From Leucobacter luti (GTDB lineage Bacteria > Actinomycetota > Actinomycetes > Actinomycetales > Microbacteriaceae): a stretch of 64,000 nt of DNA. Below the pieces are notes generated by a model. It saw only the letters and a program-made list of their open reading frames with translations, searched no databases and was not told the DNA's origin. The stretch is taken from positions 434,001 to 498,000 of the forward strand of contig NZ_SHKI01000005.1 in the NCBI RefSeq assembly GCF_004217175.1, in the 5' to 3' direction. This document shows, in pieces, positions 17,503 through 26,374 of this stretch (position 1 is the stretch's first letter; each line of letters opens with the position of its first letter). The position numbers were made by a program, and so were the translations under genes.

Positions 17503-18732
17503 ATGACCGACCAGATTACGCGACTCGCGGCGCAGGCTCGTGAGCTCGACGACGCCGACCCGCTCGCGGGGTTCATCGAACGCTTCGCCCCCGCGGAGGG
17601 GGTGAGCGCCTACCTCGATGGCAACTCGCTCGGGCGGCCGCTGCGCGACACCGGCGCGCGCCTGGACGCGTTCGTGCGCCACGAGTGGGGGAGCCGCCTG
17701 ATCCGCTCGTGGGACGAGCAGTGGCTTGACCTCCCCACCGAACTGGGGGATCGCATTGGCGCGGCCCTCATTGGCGCGGCACCCGGGCAGACGATCGTTG
17801 GGGACTCAACGACAGTGCTGCTGTACAAGCTCATGAGCGCCGCCGTCGCGATGCAGCCGGGGCGCGACGAAGTGCTGATCGAGGCCAACAACTTCCCCAC
17901 AGACCGCTTCGTCGCCGAGGGGATCGCGCACGCGCGCGGGCTCACCCTGCGACAGCTCCCGGCCGACCCCGTGGGCGGCATCACGGTCGCCGATATCGCC
18001 GCCGCCGTCACCGAGCGCACCGCGCTCGTCGTGCTCAGCCACGTCGACTACCGCTCCGGCGCCATCGCTGACATGCGCGCCATCACCGCGGAGGCGCACC
18101 GTCACGGCGCGCTCGTGCTGTGGGACCTCTGCCACTCGGTGGGCGTGCTCCCCGTGGAGCTTGACGCGGCCACCGCAGACTTCGCGGTGGGCTGCACCTA
18201 CAAGTACCTGAACGGCGGGCCCGGTTCGCCGGCGTTCGCCTACGTGAACGCGTCGCTCCAGGAGCTCACCGAGCAGCCAGTGTGGGGGTGGATGGGCGCC
18301 GCCGACGTCTTCGGGATGCGGGAGCGCTACGAGCCCGCGCCAGGGATCCGGCGCTTCCTCAGCGGCACACCGGCCGTGCTGAGCATGCTGCCGCTCCAGG
18401 GAATGCTCGAGCTGATCGAGGAGGCCGGGATCGCGCAGATTCGCGCCAAGTCAGTGAGCCTGACAGCGCTTGTCGTGACCGCAGTGGACGAGCTCCTCGC
18501 GCCCCGCGGCGTCGCCCTGCTCACCTCGCGCGACCCGGAGCGCCGCGGCGGGCACGTCACGATCGGGCACGAGGGCTTCGCCGACCTCGTGCCTCGGCTG
18601 TGGGAGGACGGCGTGATTCCCGACTTCCGCAGGCCAGACGGGATCCGCATCGGGCTCTCCCCGCTGAGCACCACCCACGCGGAGGCCCTGCGCGGCGTGG
18701 TCGCGATCGCGGAGGGTCTCACCGGGGCGTAG
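17503..18732 (+). CDS. kynU: Kynureninase / class V aminotransferase-fold PLP enzyme
   Basis: This 409-residue protein has kynureninase features. It has LDGNSLGRP near the N-terminus, GDSTTVLLYKL (PLP phosphate contact), NNFPTDRFVAEG, SHVDYRSG, WDLCHSVGVLPVEL and TYKYLNGGPGSPAF, whose Lys234 should hold PLP. Kynureninase cleaves kynurenine to anthranilate and alanine. No tryptophan dioxygenase or other pathway gene is visible nearby. The ATG follows aaagga at 17491-17496, just after the amidohydrolase stop. A close class V relative with another substrate cannot be excluded. A tandem repeat array with a large hairpin begins 22 bases after the stop. Confidence 0.88.
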   Translation: MTDQITRLAAQARELDDADPLAGFIERFAPAEGVSAYLDGNSLGRPLRDTGARLDAFVRHEWGSRLIRSWDEQWLDLPTELGDRIGAALIGAAPGQTIVGDSTTVLLYKLMSAAVAMQPGRDEVLIEANNFPTDRFVAEGIAHARGLTLRQLPADPVGGITVADIAAAVTERTALVVLSHVDYRSGAIADMRAITAEAHRHGALVLWDLCHSVGVLPVELDAATADFAVGCTYKYLNGGPGSPAFAYVNASLQELTEQPVWGWMGAADVFGMRERYEPAPGIRRFLSGTPAVLSMLPLQGMLELIEEAGIAQIRAKSVSLTALVVTAVDELLAPRGVALLTSRDPERRGGHVTIGHEGFADLVPRLWEDGVIPDFRRPDGIRIGLSPLSTTHAEALRGVVAIAEGLTGA

Positions 18733-18753
18733 GCGCGCGTGCTGTGCGCGGCG

Positions 18754-18908
18754 GATCCGAGTTCGCGCGGGAGATCCGAGTTCGCGCAGGAGATCCGAGT
18801 TCGCGCAGGAGATCCGAGTTCGCGCAGGAGATCCGAGTTCGCGCAGGAGATCCGAACTCAGGCGGATGGTTTCGGCTGAATCGATCCGCCTGAGTTCGGA
18901 TCTCCTGC
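18754..18908. repeat. 19-bp tandem array plus perfect 25-bp inverted repeat, copy 1
   Basis: Six units of a 19-base repeat (core gatccgagttcgcgcag) start at 18754, 18773, 18792, 18811, 18830 and 18849. The last merges into the left arm (18843-18867) of a perfect 25-bp inverted repeat. The right arm is 18884-18908 and the loop is 16 bases. A mirror-image relative lies at 53013-53130. It sits downstream of kynU and could act as a terminator or a REP-like element. The rest of this 302-base gap holds nothing else recognised before the comEA promoter. Confidence 0.95.
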
Positions 18909-19022
18909 CTGAAATCGGGTAACGGCGCCGCTCCCCGGCGTACACAGCCCGGCACGAACGTGCCCGCGACGCCACCTATCCACAGTGTGTGATTCCGGAT
19001 CGGTGTGCCCCCTGACGCTCTC

Positions 19023-19028
19023 TAGCGT
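19023..19028 (+). promoter_or_regulatory. -10 hexamer TAGCGT for comEA-comEC
   Basis: TAGCGT ends seven bases before the comEA ATG, suggesting a leaderless competence operon. Confidence 0.45.
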
Positions 19029-19034
19029 TGAGGC

Positions 19035-20090
19035 ATGCCACCCCACGACTCACTCCGGAGTTCCCGCCCGGGCGCCGTCGCCAACGGTCCCGTCGCCGAC
19101 GGTCCCGTCGCCGATGAACTCGCTCTCGGCGATCCACCCGGCGTTGGCGCGCACGGTGCTGTCGAGCGCCGAGCTGGATCAGGGGCGCCGCCGGAACACG
19201 GGTGGCTCCCAGAACGACTCCTCGATCGCGCGGCGCGGAGCAGCGAGGACACGGCCGGCGGTCCCGGCGAGCAGCACGGTCATGGCGAACAGCACGGTCA
19301 TGGCGAACAGCACGGTCCCGGCGAGCAGCACGGCCCTGGCGAGCGAGACGAGTCGGTCGAGCCGGGCGAGCCGGGCTTCTGGCGGCAGGAGCCCGGAAGC
19401 GCGGGGGCGCCAGCCGCCCTCGCCTGGGCCCCGCAGCCCTCGGTTGCGGCCCGCCTGCGGCGCGCGATCTCCGCCCCCATCTGGGTGGGCGTGATCGTGT
19501 TTGTCGCAGCGATCGTCGTCGCGATTGTGGTCAGCGCGGCGAACTCTGGCGGCGGCGAGCTGCTCGAGGTTCCCGGCAACGACGCCGGCGAGATCGGCGA
19601 GCGGAGCGGGGAGCAGCTCGACACCCCCGGCGCGGCGACGGGTGACGCCGCGCCGTCGAAGGTGCTCGTGCACGTGGTCGGCGAGGTTGCGTCGCCCGGG
19701 ATCGTTGAGCTCCAGGTCGGCGCCCGGGTGGCCGATGCGCTCGCGGCTGCGGGTGGTCCCACCGACGCCGCCGTACTCGCCGGGGTCAATCTCGCTCGGA
19801 CCGTGGTCGACGGGGAGCAGGTGGTGGTTCCAGACGCCGCTGGTCTGGTGGCCGGCGCGCCCGCGGAGGAGGGCGGCGTTGGCCCGGCCGCCAGCGGGGG
19901 ACTGATCCGCCTGAGCACCGCGACGGCCGGCGAGCTCGAGCAGCTCCCGCGGATCGGGCCGGCGCTCGCGCAGCGCATCATCGAGTGGCGGAGCGACCAC
20001 GGCCCGTTCGCCACGGTTGACCAGCTGCTCGACGTGCCAGGGATCGGCCCGAAAACGCTCGACGGATTCAGAGAGCTGGTCGAGCCGTGA
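19035..20090 (+). CDS. comEA: ComEA-like DNA-binding competence protein
   Basis: This is a 351-residue protein. A long hydrophilic, low-complexity N-terminal region (about 1-150) contains a GEQHGHGEQHGP-type repeat. A single membrane helix follows near 150-175 (WVGVIVFVAAIVVAIVVSA), then an SLBB-like domain (KVLVHVVGEVASPGIVELQVGARVADALAAAGG), then paired helix-hairpin-helix motifs at the C-terminus (LEQLPRIGPALAQRIIEWR and VPGIGPKTLDGF). ComEA binds incoming double-stranded DNA outside the membrane. The start is leaderless-type. The stop overlaps comEC in GTGA. Confidence 0.92.
   Translation: MPPHDSLRSSRPGAVANGPVADGPVADELALGDPPGVGAHGAVERRAGSGAPPEHGWLPERLLDRAARSSEDTAGGPGEQHGHGEQHGHGEQHGPGEQHGPGERDESVEPGEPGFWRQEPGSAGAPAALAWAPQPSVAARLRRAISAPIWVGVIVFVAAIVVAIVVSAANSGGGELLEVPGNDAGEIGERSGEQLDTPGAATGDAAPSKVLVHVVGEVASPGIVELQVGARVADALAAAGGPTDAAVLAGVNLARTVVDGEQVVVPDAAGLVAGAPAEEGGVGPAASGGLIRLSTATAGELEQLPRIGPALAQRIIEWRSDHGPFATVDQLLDVPGIGPKTLDGFRELVEP
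19266..19337 (+). repeat. 18-bp in-frame tandem repeat inside comEA
   Basis: Four 18-base units (ggcgagcagcacggtcat and variants) start at 19266, 19284, 19302 and 19320. They encode six-residue GEQHG[HP]-type repeats in the cytoplasmic N-terminal region. A shorter GPVA[ND] repeat lies upstream near 19078-19115. Confidence 0.9.
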
Positions 20091-22735
20091 GCCGCGAGTC
20101 CACCATCGCGCGCCGCGCGTACCGGGGCCCGCCCGGCCAGTGGCGCCTGCTGGCGCCCGCGCTCGTGGCCTGGGCGCTTGCGGCACACGCCATCACCGCG
20201 CCGGGCACCGGGCGCATCGTGGCGGTGGCCAGCGCGCTGGGCGGCGCGTGCACGCTCGGGGTCGTGGTGTGGCGCGCGGTGCGGCGGCGCGCGGGGGTGT
20301 GGGCGGCGGTGGCCAGAGGAAGCTCAGCGACTGTGGCAGTTCTCGGCCTCGCGCTCCTGCTCCTGCTCGGGCTGCGAATCGAGTGGGGCGAGGCAGTCAG
20401 AGACGACGCGACACTCCGGGAGGCGGCCGCGGCCGGGACGACGCAGGAACTCAGCGTCACACTGAGTGGCTACGCCGTTGAGTCCTCGGACCGGCGGGCG
20501 TGGGCCGCCGCCACGTTCGCGGGCGCGCGCGGCCGAGTCCCGCTGGTGCTCTGGTTCGAGGCTGGCGACGCACGCGGAGGCGGCGGCAGCAGCGGCGGTG
20601 GCAGCGCTGATGACAGCGGAGGCGGCGACAGCAGTGGCGTTGGCGACAGCGGCGGTGGCGGGCCGAGTGGACGCGCGGGTGCCGCTCAGCGGGGCGGGTG
20701 GGGGCCGGGCAGCGAGGTGCTGGTGCGCGGCGTCCCGGTGCGGTTGGACGCCGGCTCCGGGGCGGCATTCGGGATCCGGATTGTCGCGGCCGCGGCGGAA
20801 AAGTCGGACGGCTCGCTCGCGACCGCGGCGGCAGACCTGAGGGCGCGGCTCCGCGACGCAGCGGCCGCGACACCCGGTGCCGCGCTGGTGCCGGGGCTGG
20901 CCGTGGGGGACACCTCGCTCGTGGCGGCGCAGACCGATCGGCAGATGCGCGACGCCTCGCTGACGCACCTCGTCGCGGTGTCGGGCGCAAACTGCGCGCT
21001 CGTCACGAGCGCAGCGGGCTGGGTGCTCGCCCGCTGCGGCGCTGGCCGCCGGATCCGGATACTGGGTCAGGGCGCAGTGCTGGCTGGCTTCGTCTTCGTG
21101 GTGGGGCCGGATCCGAGCGTGCAGCGTGCCGCAGTGATGGCGGTGGTGGTGCTCGTCTCACAGTACGGGGGTCGGCGCGCGATCGCACTTCCCGCACTCG
21201 CGAGCGCCGTGATCGTCCTGCTGCTGCGCGACCCGTGGCAGGCGCTGCACCCGGGGTTTGCGCTCTCGGTCGCGGCTACCGCTGGGATCCTGATCATCGC
21301 CCCGCCCCTGACTCGCGCGCTGCGGCTGCGGGCCCGGGTGCCCGAGCTCGTCGCGCTCCCGATCGCGGTCGCGTGCGCCGCCCAGTTCGCCTGCGCGCCG
21401 CTCCTCCTGCTGCTGCAACCGGGGCTCCCGCTCGTGGGCGTGCTCGCGAACGTGCTCGCCGCCCCGGGGGCGCCGCTCGGCACAGGACTCGGGCTGCTTG
21501 CGCTGGTGCTCCTCCCGCTCAGCGAGCCGCTCGGAGCACTCGCGGTGTGGGTCGCAGCGCTTCCGGCGCGGTGGCTCGTCGGCACCGCGGCGGTCACATC
21601 TGAGCTTCCGTACGCCAGGGCGCCCTGGCCGGAGGGCTGGGGCGGGGCCGCGCTGCTTGCCGCGGCCGAGCTCCTGCTCGGTACCGCGTGGTGGCTTGGC
21701 ACACACCGCGGCGCGCACACACGCCCGCGGGCGCGGCCGGGTCTCCGGAGGGCCGGGAAGGGCGAAGCGGACCCGGGGTGGCGTCACCCCTGGAGCGCGC
21801 GCGAGCCGGCACTGCGGGGTGCCTCGCGCTGGAGCCTCGGGCTCGCCGCGGCGGGGCTGGGGCTCCTGCTGGGGCCCACCGCGCTCACGCCGGCGGTCAC
21901 TCGCGCCGCCGCGCCGCGCGACTGGAGCGTGGTCGCCTGCGATGTGGGGCAGGGGGACGCCCTGTTGCTGCGCGACCCGGCCCGGCCCGGCGGCGTGACG
22001 CTCGTCGACACCGGAGAGGATCCAGACGCGCTCCTCGCCTGCCTCGATCGCTTCAGCGTTGGACGCATCGAACTCCTGATCGTGAGCCACGACCACCGCG
22101 ACCACTTTGGTGCGCTCGACGCGGTGATCCGCCGAGTCGACCGCGCGCTGATCGCGCCCGCGAACCGGGAGGACGGCGCGGATCGCGCGCTCGTGCGCCA
22201 GCTCGAAGCGGCGGGAGTGCCCGTCACCGTTGGCGTCGCTGGGATGCACGGTGGCGGTGGGGTGCTCGGCGTCGCTGGGATGCACGGTGGCGGTGGCGGG
22301 GAAGACGGAGGTGGCGTGCAGTGGTTGGTGCTCGGCCCCGCGGCTGGTCATGTGCCCGCCGACGCGAACTCCGCGAGCGTTATCGCTCGGCTGCGGGCGG
22401 GCGCCGTCAGCGTGCTGCTCCTGGGCGACACCGGCGCACTCGTCCAGTCGGAGCTGCTCCGCGGCGGCGCGGATCTGCGGGCGGACGTGCTCAAGGTCGC
22501 GCACCACGGCTCACGCGACCAGAACCGGGAGCTCCCGGGCCGGGTCGCCGCGGATCTCGCGCTCGTGTCGGTGGGAGCTTCAAATCGCTACGGCCATCCC
22601 GCGCCCGGGACGCTCGCGGACCTCGCCGCCGCGGGCACCGCGACGGCCCGCACCGACCAGCTCGGCAGCATCGCCGTCAGTGGAGCCCCCGGCAGTCTCC
22701 GGGTGTGGGCGTCTGAACGCGGGCCGCCCGAGTAG
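20087..22735 (+). CDS. comEC: ComEC/Rec2 family DNA-uptake channel
   Basis: This is an 882-residue protein. N-terminal membrane helices are followed by an OB-like region, then the competence membrane domain (VSGANCALVTSAAGW to about residue 540). A C-terminal metallo-beta-lactamase domain carries CDVGQGDALLLRD near 618, SHDHRDHF near 666 and KVAHHGSRDQN. ComEC moves single-stranded DNA into the cell. Two low-complexity stretches interrupt it: a Gly/Ser-rich insert near residues 164-195, and a GMHGGGG repeat in the metallo-beta-lactamase domain near 719-740. The GTG overlaps the comEA stop. Confidence 0.93.
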   Translation: MSRESTIARRAYRGPPGQWRLLAPALVAWALAAHAITAPGTGRIVAVASALGGACTLGVVVWRAVRRRAGVWAAVARGSSATVAVLGLALLLLLGLRIEWGEAVRDDATLREAAAAGTTQELSVTLSGYAVESSDRRAWAAATFAGARGRVPLVLWFEAGDARGGGGSSGGGSADDSGGGDSSGVGDSGGGGPSGRAGAAQRGGWGPGSEVLVRGVPVRLDAGSGAAFGIRIVAAAAEKSDGSLATAAADLRARLRDAAAATPGAALVPGLAVGDTSLVAAQTDRQMRDASLTHLVAVSGANCALVTSAAGWVLARCGAGRRIRILGQGAVLAGFVFVVGPDPSVQRAAVMAVVVLVSQYGGRRAIALPALASAVIVLLLRDPWQALHPGFALSVAATAGILIIAPPLTRALRLRARVPELVALPIAVACAAQFACAPLLLLLQPGLPLVGVLANVLAAPGAPLGTGLGLLALVLLPLSEPLGALAVWVAALPARWLVGTAAVTSELPYARAPWPEGWGGAALLAAAELLLGTAWWLGTHRGAHTRPRARPGLRRAGKGEADPGWRHPWSAREPALRGASRWSLGLAAAGLGLLLGPTALTPAVTRAAAPRDWSVVACDVGQGDALLLRDPARPGGVTLVDTGEDPDALLACLDRFSVGRIELLIVSHDHRDHFGALDAVIRRVDRALIAPANREDGADRALVRQLEAAGVPVTVGVAGMHGGGGVLGVAGMHGGGGGEDGGGVQWLVLGPAAGHVPADANSASVIARLRAGAVSVLLLGDTGALVQSELLRGGADLRADVLKVAHHGSRDQNRELPGRVAADLALVSVGASNRYGHPAPGTLADLAAAGTATARTDQLGSIAVSGAPGSLRVWASERGPPE

Positions 22736-22801
22736 CGGGTGCCGCGGGGGCGATGCCGCGCCAGGGAGACCACTGCGGCCGATGGTGTCGGGAGTCCCGG
22801 A

Positions 22802-22807
22802 TAAGGT
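22802..22807 (+). promoter_or_regulatory. -10 hexamer TAAGGT for holA
   Basis: TAAGGT ends seven bases before the holA GTG; there is no Shine-Dalgarno site. Confidence 0.45.
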
Positions 22808-22813
22808 TGGAGT

Positions 22814-23827
22814 GTGGCAGCAGCACGAGCAACTCAGACGAAAGCCCCGCAGCTCGACTGGTCGGAGGCGCGGCCGGCGCCCGTCGTCCTGATCAGCGGA
22901 CCCGAGGCGTTTCTCGCCGACCGCGCGGCCCAGGCGATCCGCTCGGCGCTCGTCGCCGAACACCCCGACCTCGAGGTCCACGACGTCGACGCGGCATCGT
23001 ACGCCGCGGGCGAGATCTTCACCCTGGCGAGCCCGTCGCTCTTCGCGGAACCGCGACTGCTGCGGGTTGAGGGCGTTGAGAAGTGCTCGGACGCGTTCAT
23101 CGAAGACGTGAAGCGGTACATCGCCGAGCCCGCCGACGACACCGTGCTCGTGCTCCGGCACGGCGGCGGCCAGCGCGGGAAGGCCCTGCTCGATCTGCTG
23201 CGCAAGGGAACCGGCGGCGCCATCGAGATCGCCTGCCCGGAGGTCAAGAAAGACGCGGACCGGCTGAGCTTTGCCCAGGCAGAGTTCCGCCGCCTCGGCG
23301 CACAGATCACCCCCGGAGCGCTCCGCATGCTCGTGGGCGCCTACGCGGGGGGCATCGGCGAACTCGCTGGCGCCTGCGTCCAGTTGGTCTCCGACGTGGG
23401 TACGCGCATCTCGGAGGACGAGGTCAACCGGGCCACCGAGGGGCGCGTCGAGACTAACGCGTTCCGCGTTGCCGACGCCGCGACCGCCGGGCGCGGGGCC
23501 GAGGCGCTCGTGCTCCTGCGCCAGGCGCTCTCCACCGGCACAGACCCCATCCCGTTGCTCGCCGCGCTCAACATGAAGGTGCGCGCAATGGCCCGCGTGT
23601 ACGGCGCGAGCGGCGGCAGCGGGCAGCTGGCAAAGGAGCTGGGAATGGCGCCCTGGCAGGTCGATCGGGCGCAGCGCGAGGTGCGCGGCTGGCGCGAGGG
23701 CGACCTCGCGCGGTGCATTGACCAGGCTGCCGAGACGGAGTGGCTCCTCAAGGGCGGCACCCGTGACCCCGAGTACGCGCTCGAGAAGTTCGTGCTGCTC
23801 GTCGCGCGGCGCGGTCGCGCCAAGTAA
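22814..23827 (+). CDS. holA: DNA polymerase III delta subunit
   Basis: This 337-residue protein has the actinobacterial HolA layout. There is an N-terminal VLISGPEAFLADRAAQAIR segment, a degenerate AAA+ domain without a Walker A motif, and a C-terminal domain ending YALEKFVLLVARRG. It opens the beta clamp within the clamp loader. The GTG start fits a leaderless transcript. The last codons and stop are duplicated just downstream (cgcgccaagtaa occurs twice around 23817-23843), which looks like a small slippage event. It converges with rpsT. Confidence 0.9.
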   Translation: MAAARATQTKAPQLDWSEARPAPVVLISGPEAFLADRAAQAIRSALVAEHPDLEVHDVDAASYAAGEIFTLASPSLFAEPRLLRVEGVEKCSDAFIEDVKRYIAEPADDTVLVLRHGGGQRGKALLDLLRKGTGGAIEIACPEVKKDADRLSFAQAEFRRLGAQITPGALRMLVGAYAGGIGELAGACVQLVSDVGTRISEDEVNRATEGRVETNAFRVADAATAGRGAEALVLLRQALSTGTDPIPLLAALNMKVRAMARVYGASGGSGQLAKELGMAPWQVDRAQREVRGWREGDLARCIDQAAETEWLLKGGTRDPEYALEKFVLLVARRGRAK

Positions 23828-23878
23828 AACGCGCCAAGTAAGACGCGCCGGGGGCTGCCGCCCACGCCCCGAAACGCA

Positions 23879-23908
23879 ACACGGGCCCCGCCGAAGCGGA
23901 GCCCGTGT
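23879..23908 (-). terminator. rpsT terminator with UUCG tetraloop
   Basis: Arms 23879-23891 and 23896-23908 pair over 13 bp around four bases that read UUCG in the minus-strand transcript. The single non-complementary position is a U-G wobble on the minus strand but an A-C mismatch on the plus strand, which favours rpsT. Confidence 0.75.
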
Positions 23909-23940
23909 GGGTGAGACCGTGTGGCCTCGAAGCCTAGTGC

Positions 23941-24201
23941 TTAGAGCGCAGCAACCTGGGTTGCGAGAGCCGACTTGCGGTTCGCAGCCTGGTTCTTGTG
24001 GATGACGCCCTTCGAAACTGCCTTGTCGAGCTTGCGGCTCGCAACCTGCAGCTTCTCCTCGGCGACAGTCTTGTCACCGGCGGTGATTGCCAGGCGGGTC
24101 GCGCGGACCGCGGTGCGGAGCTCGCTCTTGTATGCCCGGTTACGCTCGGTAGCCTTCAGGTTGGTCTTGATGCGCTTGATCTGCGACTTAATGTTTGCCA
24201 C
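23941..24201 (-). CDS. rpsT: 30S ribosomal protein S20
   Basis: This 86-residue, Lys/Arg/Ala-rich protein begins [20 protein letters not shown] and contains the [20 protein letters not shown] block of S20, a primary binder of 16S rRNA. The GTG start follows an aagga site (24212-24216 on the minus strand) at normal spacing. The length matches the family. It is divergent from lepA, as in many bacteria. Confidence 0.97.
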   Translation of the reverse strand: MANIKSQIKRIKTNLKATERNRAYKSELRTAVRATRLAITAGDKTVAEEKLQVASRKLDKAVSKGVIHKNQAANRKSALATQVAAL

Positions 24202-24307
24202 GTTGGGAGTGTCCTTCACAGGTACTTGTTTAAACAGGTGAATCCGCGCGGCGAGAGAGGGCACCTTGCGGGGTGTGTGGTGTGAGCCACACGCAAGCCA
24301 AGAACCA

Positions 24308-24313
24308 ACTCTA
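24308..24313 (-). promoter_or_regulatory. Possible -10 TAGAGT for rpsT
   Basis: TAGAGT on the minus strand would give about a 100-base rpsT leader. The 319-base rpsT-lepA gap also contains 10-base near-repeats of gtggcccggc at about 24353-24380 and is otherwise featureless G/C-rich DNA. Confidence 0.35.
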
Positions 24314-24506
24314 GCAGACGAAGCGCACAACGCCCCGACCATGTCGCTGTGGCGTGGCCCGGCGTGGCCCGGTGTGGCCCGAGCCGGCCCGCGGCGGCCC
24401 GGCGCGAGCGAAATCACGGTGGGACCTGGGCGGCGGGTCCCCGCGCGGGCGCAGGCGGGTTTGGGTGCGCGCGCACGCGGATGAGCGCCGGGGGCCCGCT
24501 GCGTGC

Positions 24507-24512
24507 GATAAT
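24507..24512 (+). promoter_or_regulatory. -10 hexamer GATAAT for lepA
   Basis: GATAAT, within gcgataatg, ends nine bases before the lepA ATG, so the mRNA is probably leaderless or nearly so. Confidence 0.5.
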
Positions 24513-24520
24513 GGCTCACA

Positions 24521-26374
24521 ATGTCTCCACGCAGCGTGAACCCCCCTGTCCCGGCGTCGACCGACCCCGCGCGCATTCGCAACTTCTGCATCATCGCGCA
24601 CATCGATCACGGCAAGTCGACGCTTGCCGACCGCATGTTGCAGGTCACCGGCACGGTGCCCGACCGCGAAATGCGGGCGCAGTATCTCGATCGCATGGAT
24701 ATCGAGCGCGAGCGCGGCATCACGATCAAGTCGCAGGCGGTGCGCATGCACTGGGACGTGGACGGCGCCGCGTACGCGCTGAACATGATCGACACGCCGG
24801 GCCACGTCGACTTCAGCTACGAGGTCTCGCGCTCGCTCGCAGCGTGCGAGGGCGCGATCCTGCTCGTGGACGCGGCGCAGGGGATCGAGGCACAGACCCT
24901 CGCGAACCTGTACCTCGCCATGGAAAATGACCTTGAGATCATCCCGGTGCTCAACAAGATCGACCTGCCGGCGGCGGACCCCGAGCGCGTCTCCCGCGAA
25001 ATTGCCGATCTCATCGGCGGCTCGCCCGAGGACATCCTCAAGGTGTCGGGCAAGACCGGCATGGGGGTCGAAGAGCTCCTCGATCGCGTGATTGAGCGGA
25101 TCCCCGCGCCGGTCGGCGACGCGGACGCCCCCGCGCGCGCAATGATCTTCGACTCGGTCTACGACTCCTACAGGGGCGTGGTCACCTACGTGCGCATGAT
25201 CGACGGCAGCTTCTCGCCGCGCGAGAAAGTCATGATGATGTCGACCGGCTCCGATCACGAGGCCCTCGAGATCGGCGTCTCCTCGCCCGAGCCAACCCCC
25301 ACGAAGGGGCTCGCGGTCGGCGAAGTGGGCTACCTGATCACGGGCGTGAAGGATGTGCGCCAATCGAAGGTTGGCGACACGGTCACGTCGAAGCGTCACC
25401 CGGCGACCGAGGCACTGCCCGGCTACACGGATCCGAAGCCGATGGTGTTCTCCGGCCTGTACCCGCTCGACGGCAGCGACTACCCGGTGCTGCGCGAGGC
25501 GCTCGACAAGCTGAAGCTTGAAGACGCGGCGCTGCAGTACGAGCCCGAGACGTCCGTGGCGCTCGGCTTCGGCTTCCGCTGTGGCTTCCTCGGCCTGCTG
25601 CACCTCGAGATCATTTCCGAGCGCCTGCGCCGCGAGTTCGACCTTGATCTGATCGCCACCGCCCCGAGCGTGATCTACCAGGTCACCACCGAGGACGGCA
25701 GCGAGGTGACGGTGACCAACCCGTCCGAGTACCCCGACGGCAAGATCAAGAGCGTGCGCGAGCCGGTCGTCAAGACCGCGATCCTCGCGCCCAAGGACTA
25801 CGTTGGCGCGATCATGGAGCTCTGCCAGAGCCGACGTGGCAGCCTGCTCGGCATGGAGTACCTGGGTGAGCGCGTGGAGCTGCGCTACAGCATGCCGCTC
25901 GGCGAGATCGTCTTCGACTTCTTCGACCACCTCAAGAGCCGCACCCAGGGCTACGCCAGCCTCGACTACGAGCCGATGGGCGAGCAGGAGGCCGACCTGG
26001 TCAAGGTGGACATCCTGCTGCAGGGCGACCAGGTCGACGCCTTTAGCGCGATCGTGCACCGCGACAACGCCTACCACTACGGCACGATGATGACCGAGCG
26101 CCTGCGCAAGCTGATCCCGCGCCAGCAGTTCGAAGTCCCGATCCAGGCCGCGATTGGCGCCCGGGTCATTGCGCGTGAGACGATCCGCGCCATTCGCAAG
26201 GACGTGCTTGCCAAGTGTTACGGTGGCGATATTAGCCGTAAGCGCAAACTGCTTGAAAAGCAGAAGGAAGGCAAGAAGCGCATGAAGATGGTCGGCCGCG
26301 TCGAGGTGCCGCAGGAGGCGTTCATCGCCGCCCTGTCGGGCGACGTGGAGGGCAAGGACGCGGCCAAGCGATGA
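24521..26374 (+). CDS. lepA: Elongation factor 4 (LepA), back-translocating GTPase
   Basis: This is a 617-residue translational GTPase. The G1 motif AHIDHGKST lies near residue 26-34, the switch region is [14 protein letters not shown]3 is DTPGHVDF and G4 is NKID. EF-G-like domains follow, with the LepA-specific C-terminal domain ending [18 protein letters not shown]. It acts on stalled or mistranslocated ribosomes. The ATG is placed nine bases after a -10 with no Shine-Dalgarno site. The stop overlaps the next gene by ATGA. Confidence 0.98.
   Translation: MSPRSVNPPVPASTDPARIRNFCIIAHIDHGKSTLADRMLQVTGTVPDREMRAQYLDRMDIERERGITIKSQAVRMHWDVDGAAYALNMIDTPGHVDFSYEVSRSLAACEGAILLVDAAQGIEAQTLANLYLAMENDLEIIPVLNKIDLPAADPERVSREIADLIGGSPEDILKVSGKTGMGVEELLDRVIERIPAPVGDADAPARAMIFDSVYDSYRGVVTYVRMIDGSFSPREKVMMMSTGSDHEALEIGVSSPEPTPTKGLAVGEVGYLITGVKDVRQSKVGDTVTSKRHPATEALPGYTDPKPMVFSGLYPLDGSDYPVLREALDKLKLEDAALQYEPETSVALGFGFRCGFLGLLHLEIISERLRREFDLDLIATAPSVIYQVTTEDGSEVTVTNPSEYPDGKIKSVREPVVKTAILAPKDYVGAIMELCQSRRGSLLGMEYLGERVELRYSMPLGEIVFDFFDHLKSRTQGYASLDYEPMGEQEADLVKVDILLQGDQVDAFSAIVHRDNAYHYGTMMTERLRKLIPRQQFEVPIQAAIGARVIARETIRAIRKDVLAKCYGGDISRKRKLLEKQKEGKKRMKMVGRVEVPQEAFIAALSGDVEGKDAAKR

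Noticed and set aside
18754..18866. Possible CRISPR array
   Set aside because: The units are directly tandem with 19-bp period and no unique spacers, and no cas gene is nearby.
18282..18893. Open frame through the end of kynU and the tandem array
   Set aside because: It is out of frame with kynU. The 19-bp period shifts the frame each unit, so repeat-encoded peptides are not conserved phrases of one frame.
24350..24410. Gene or RNA in the G/C-rich rpsT-lepA gap
   Set aside because: Only 10-bp near-repeats of gtggcccggc are present, with no conserved frame or structure beyond high G+C.
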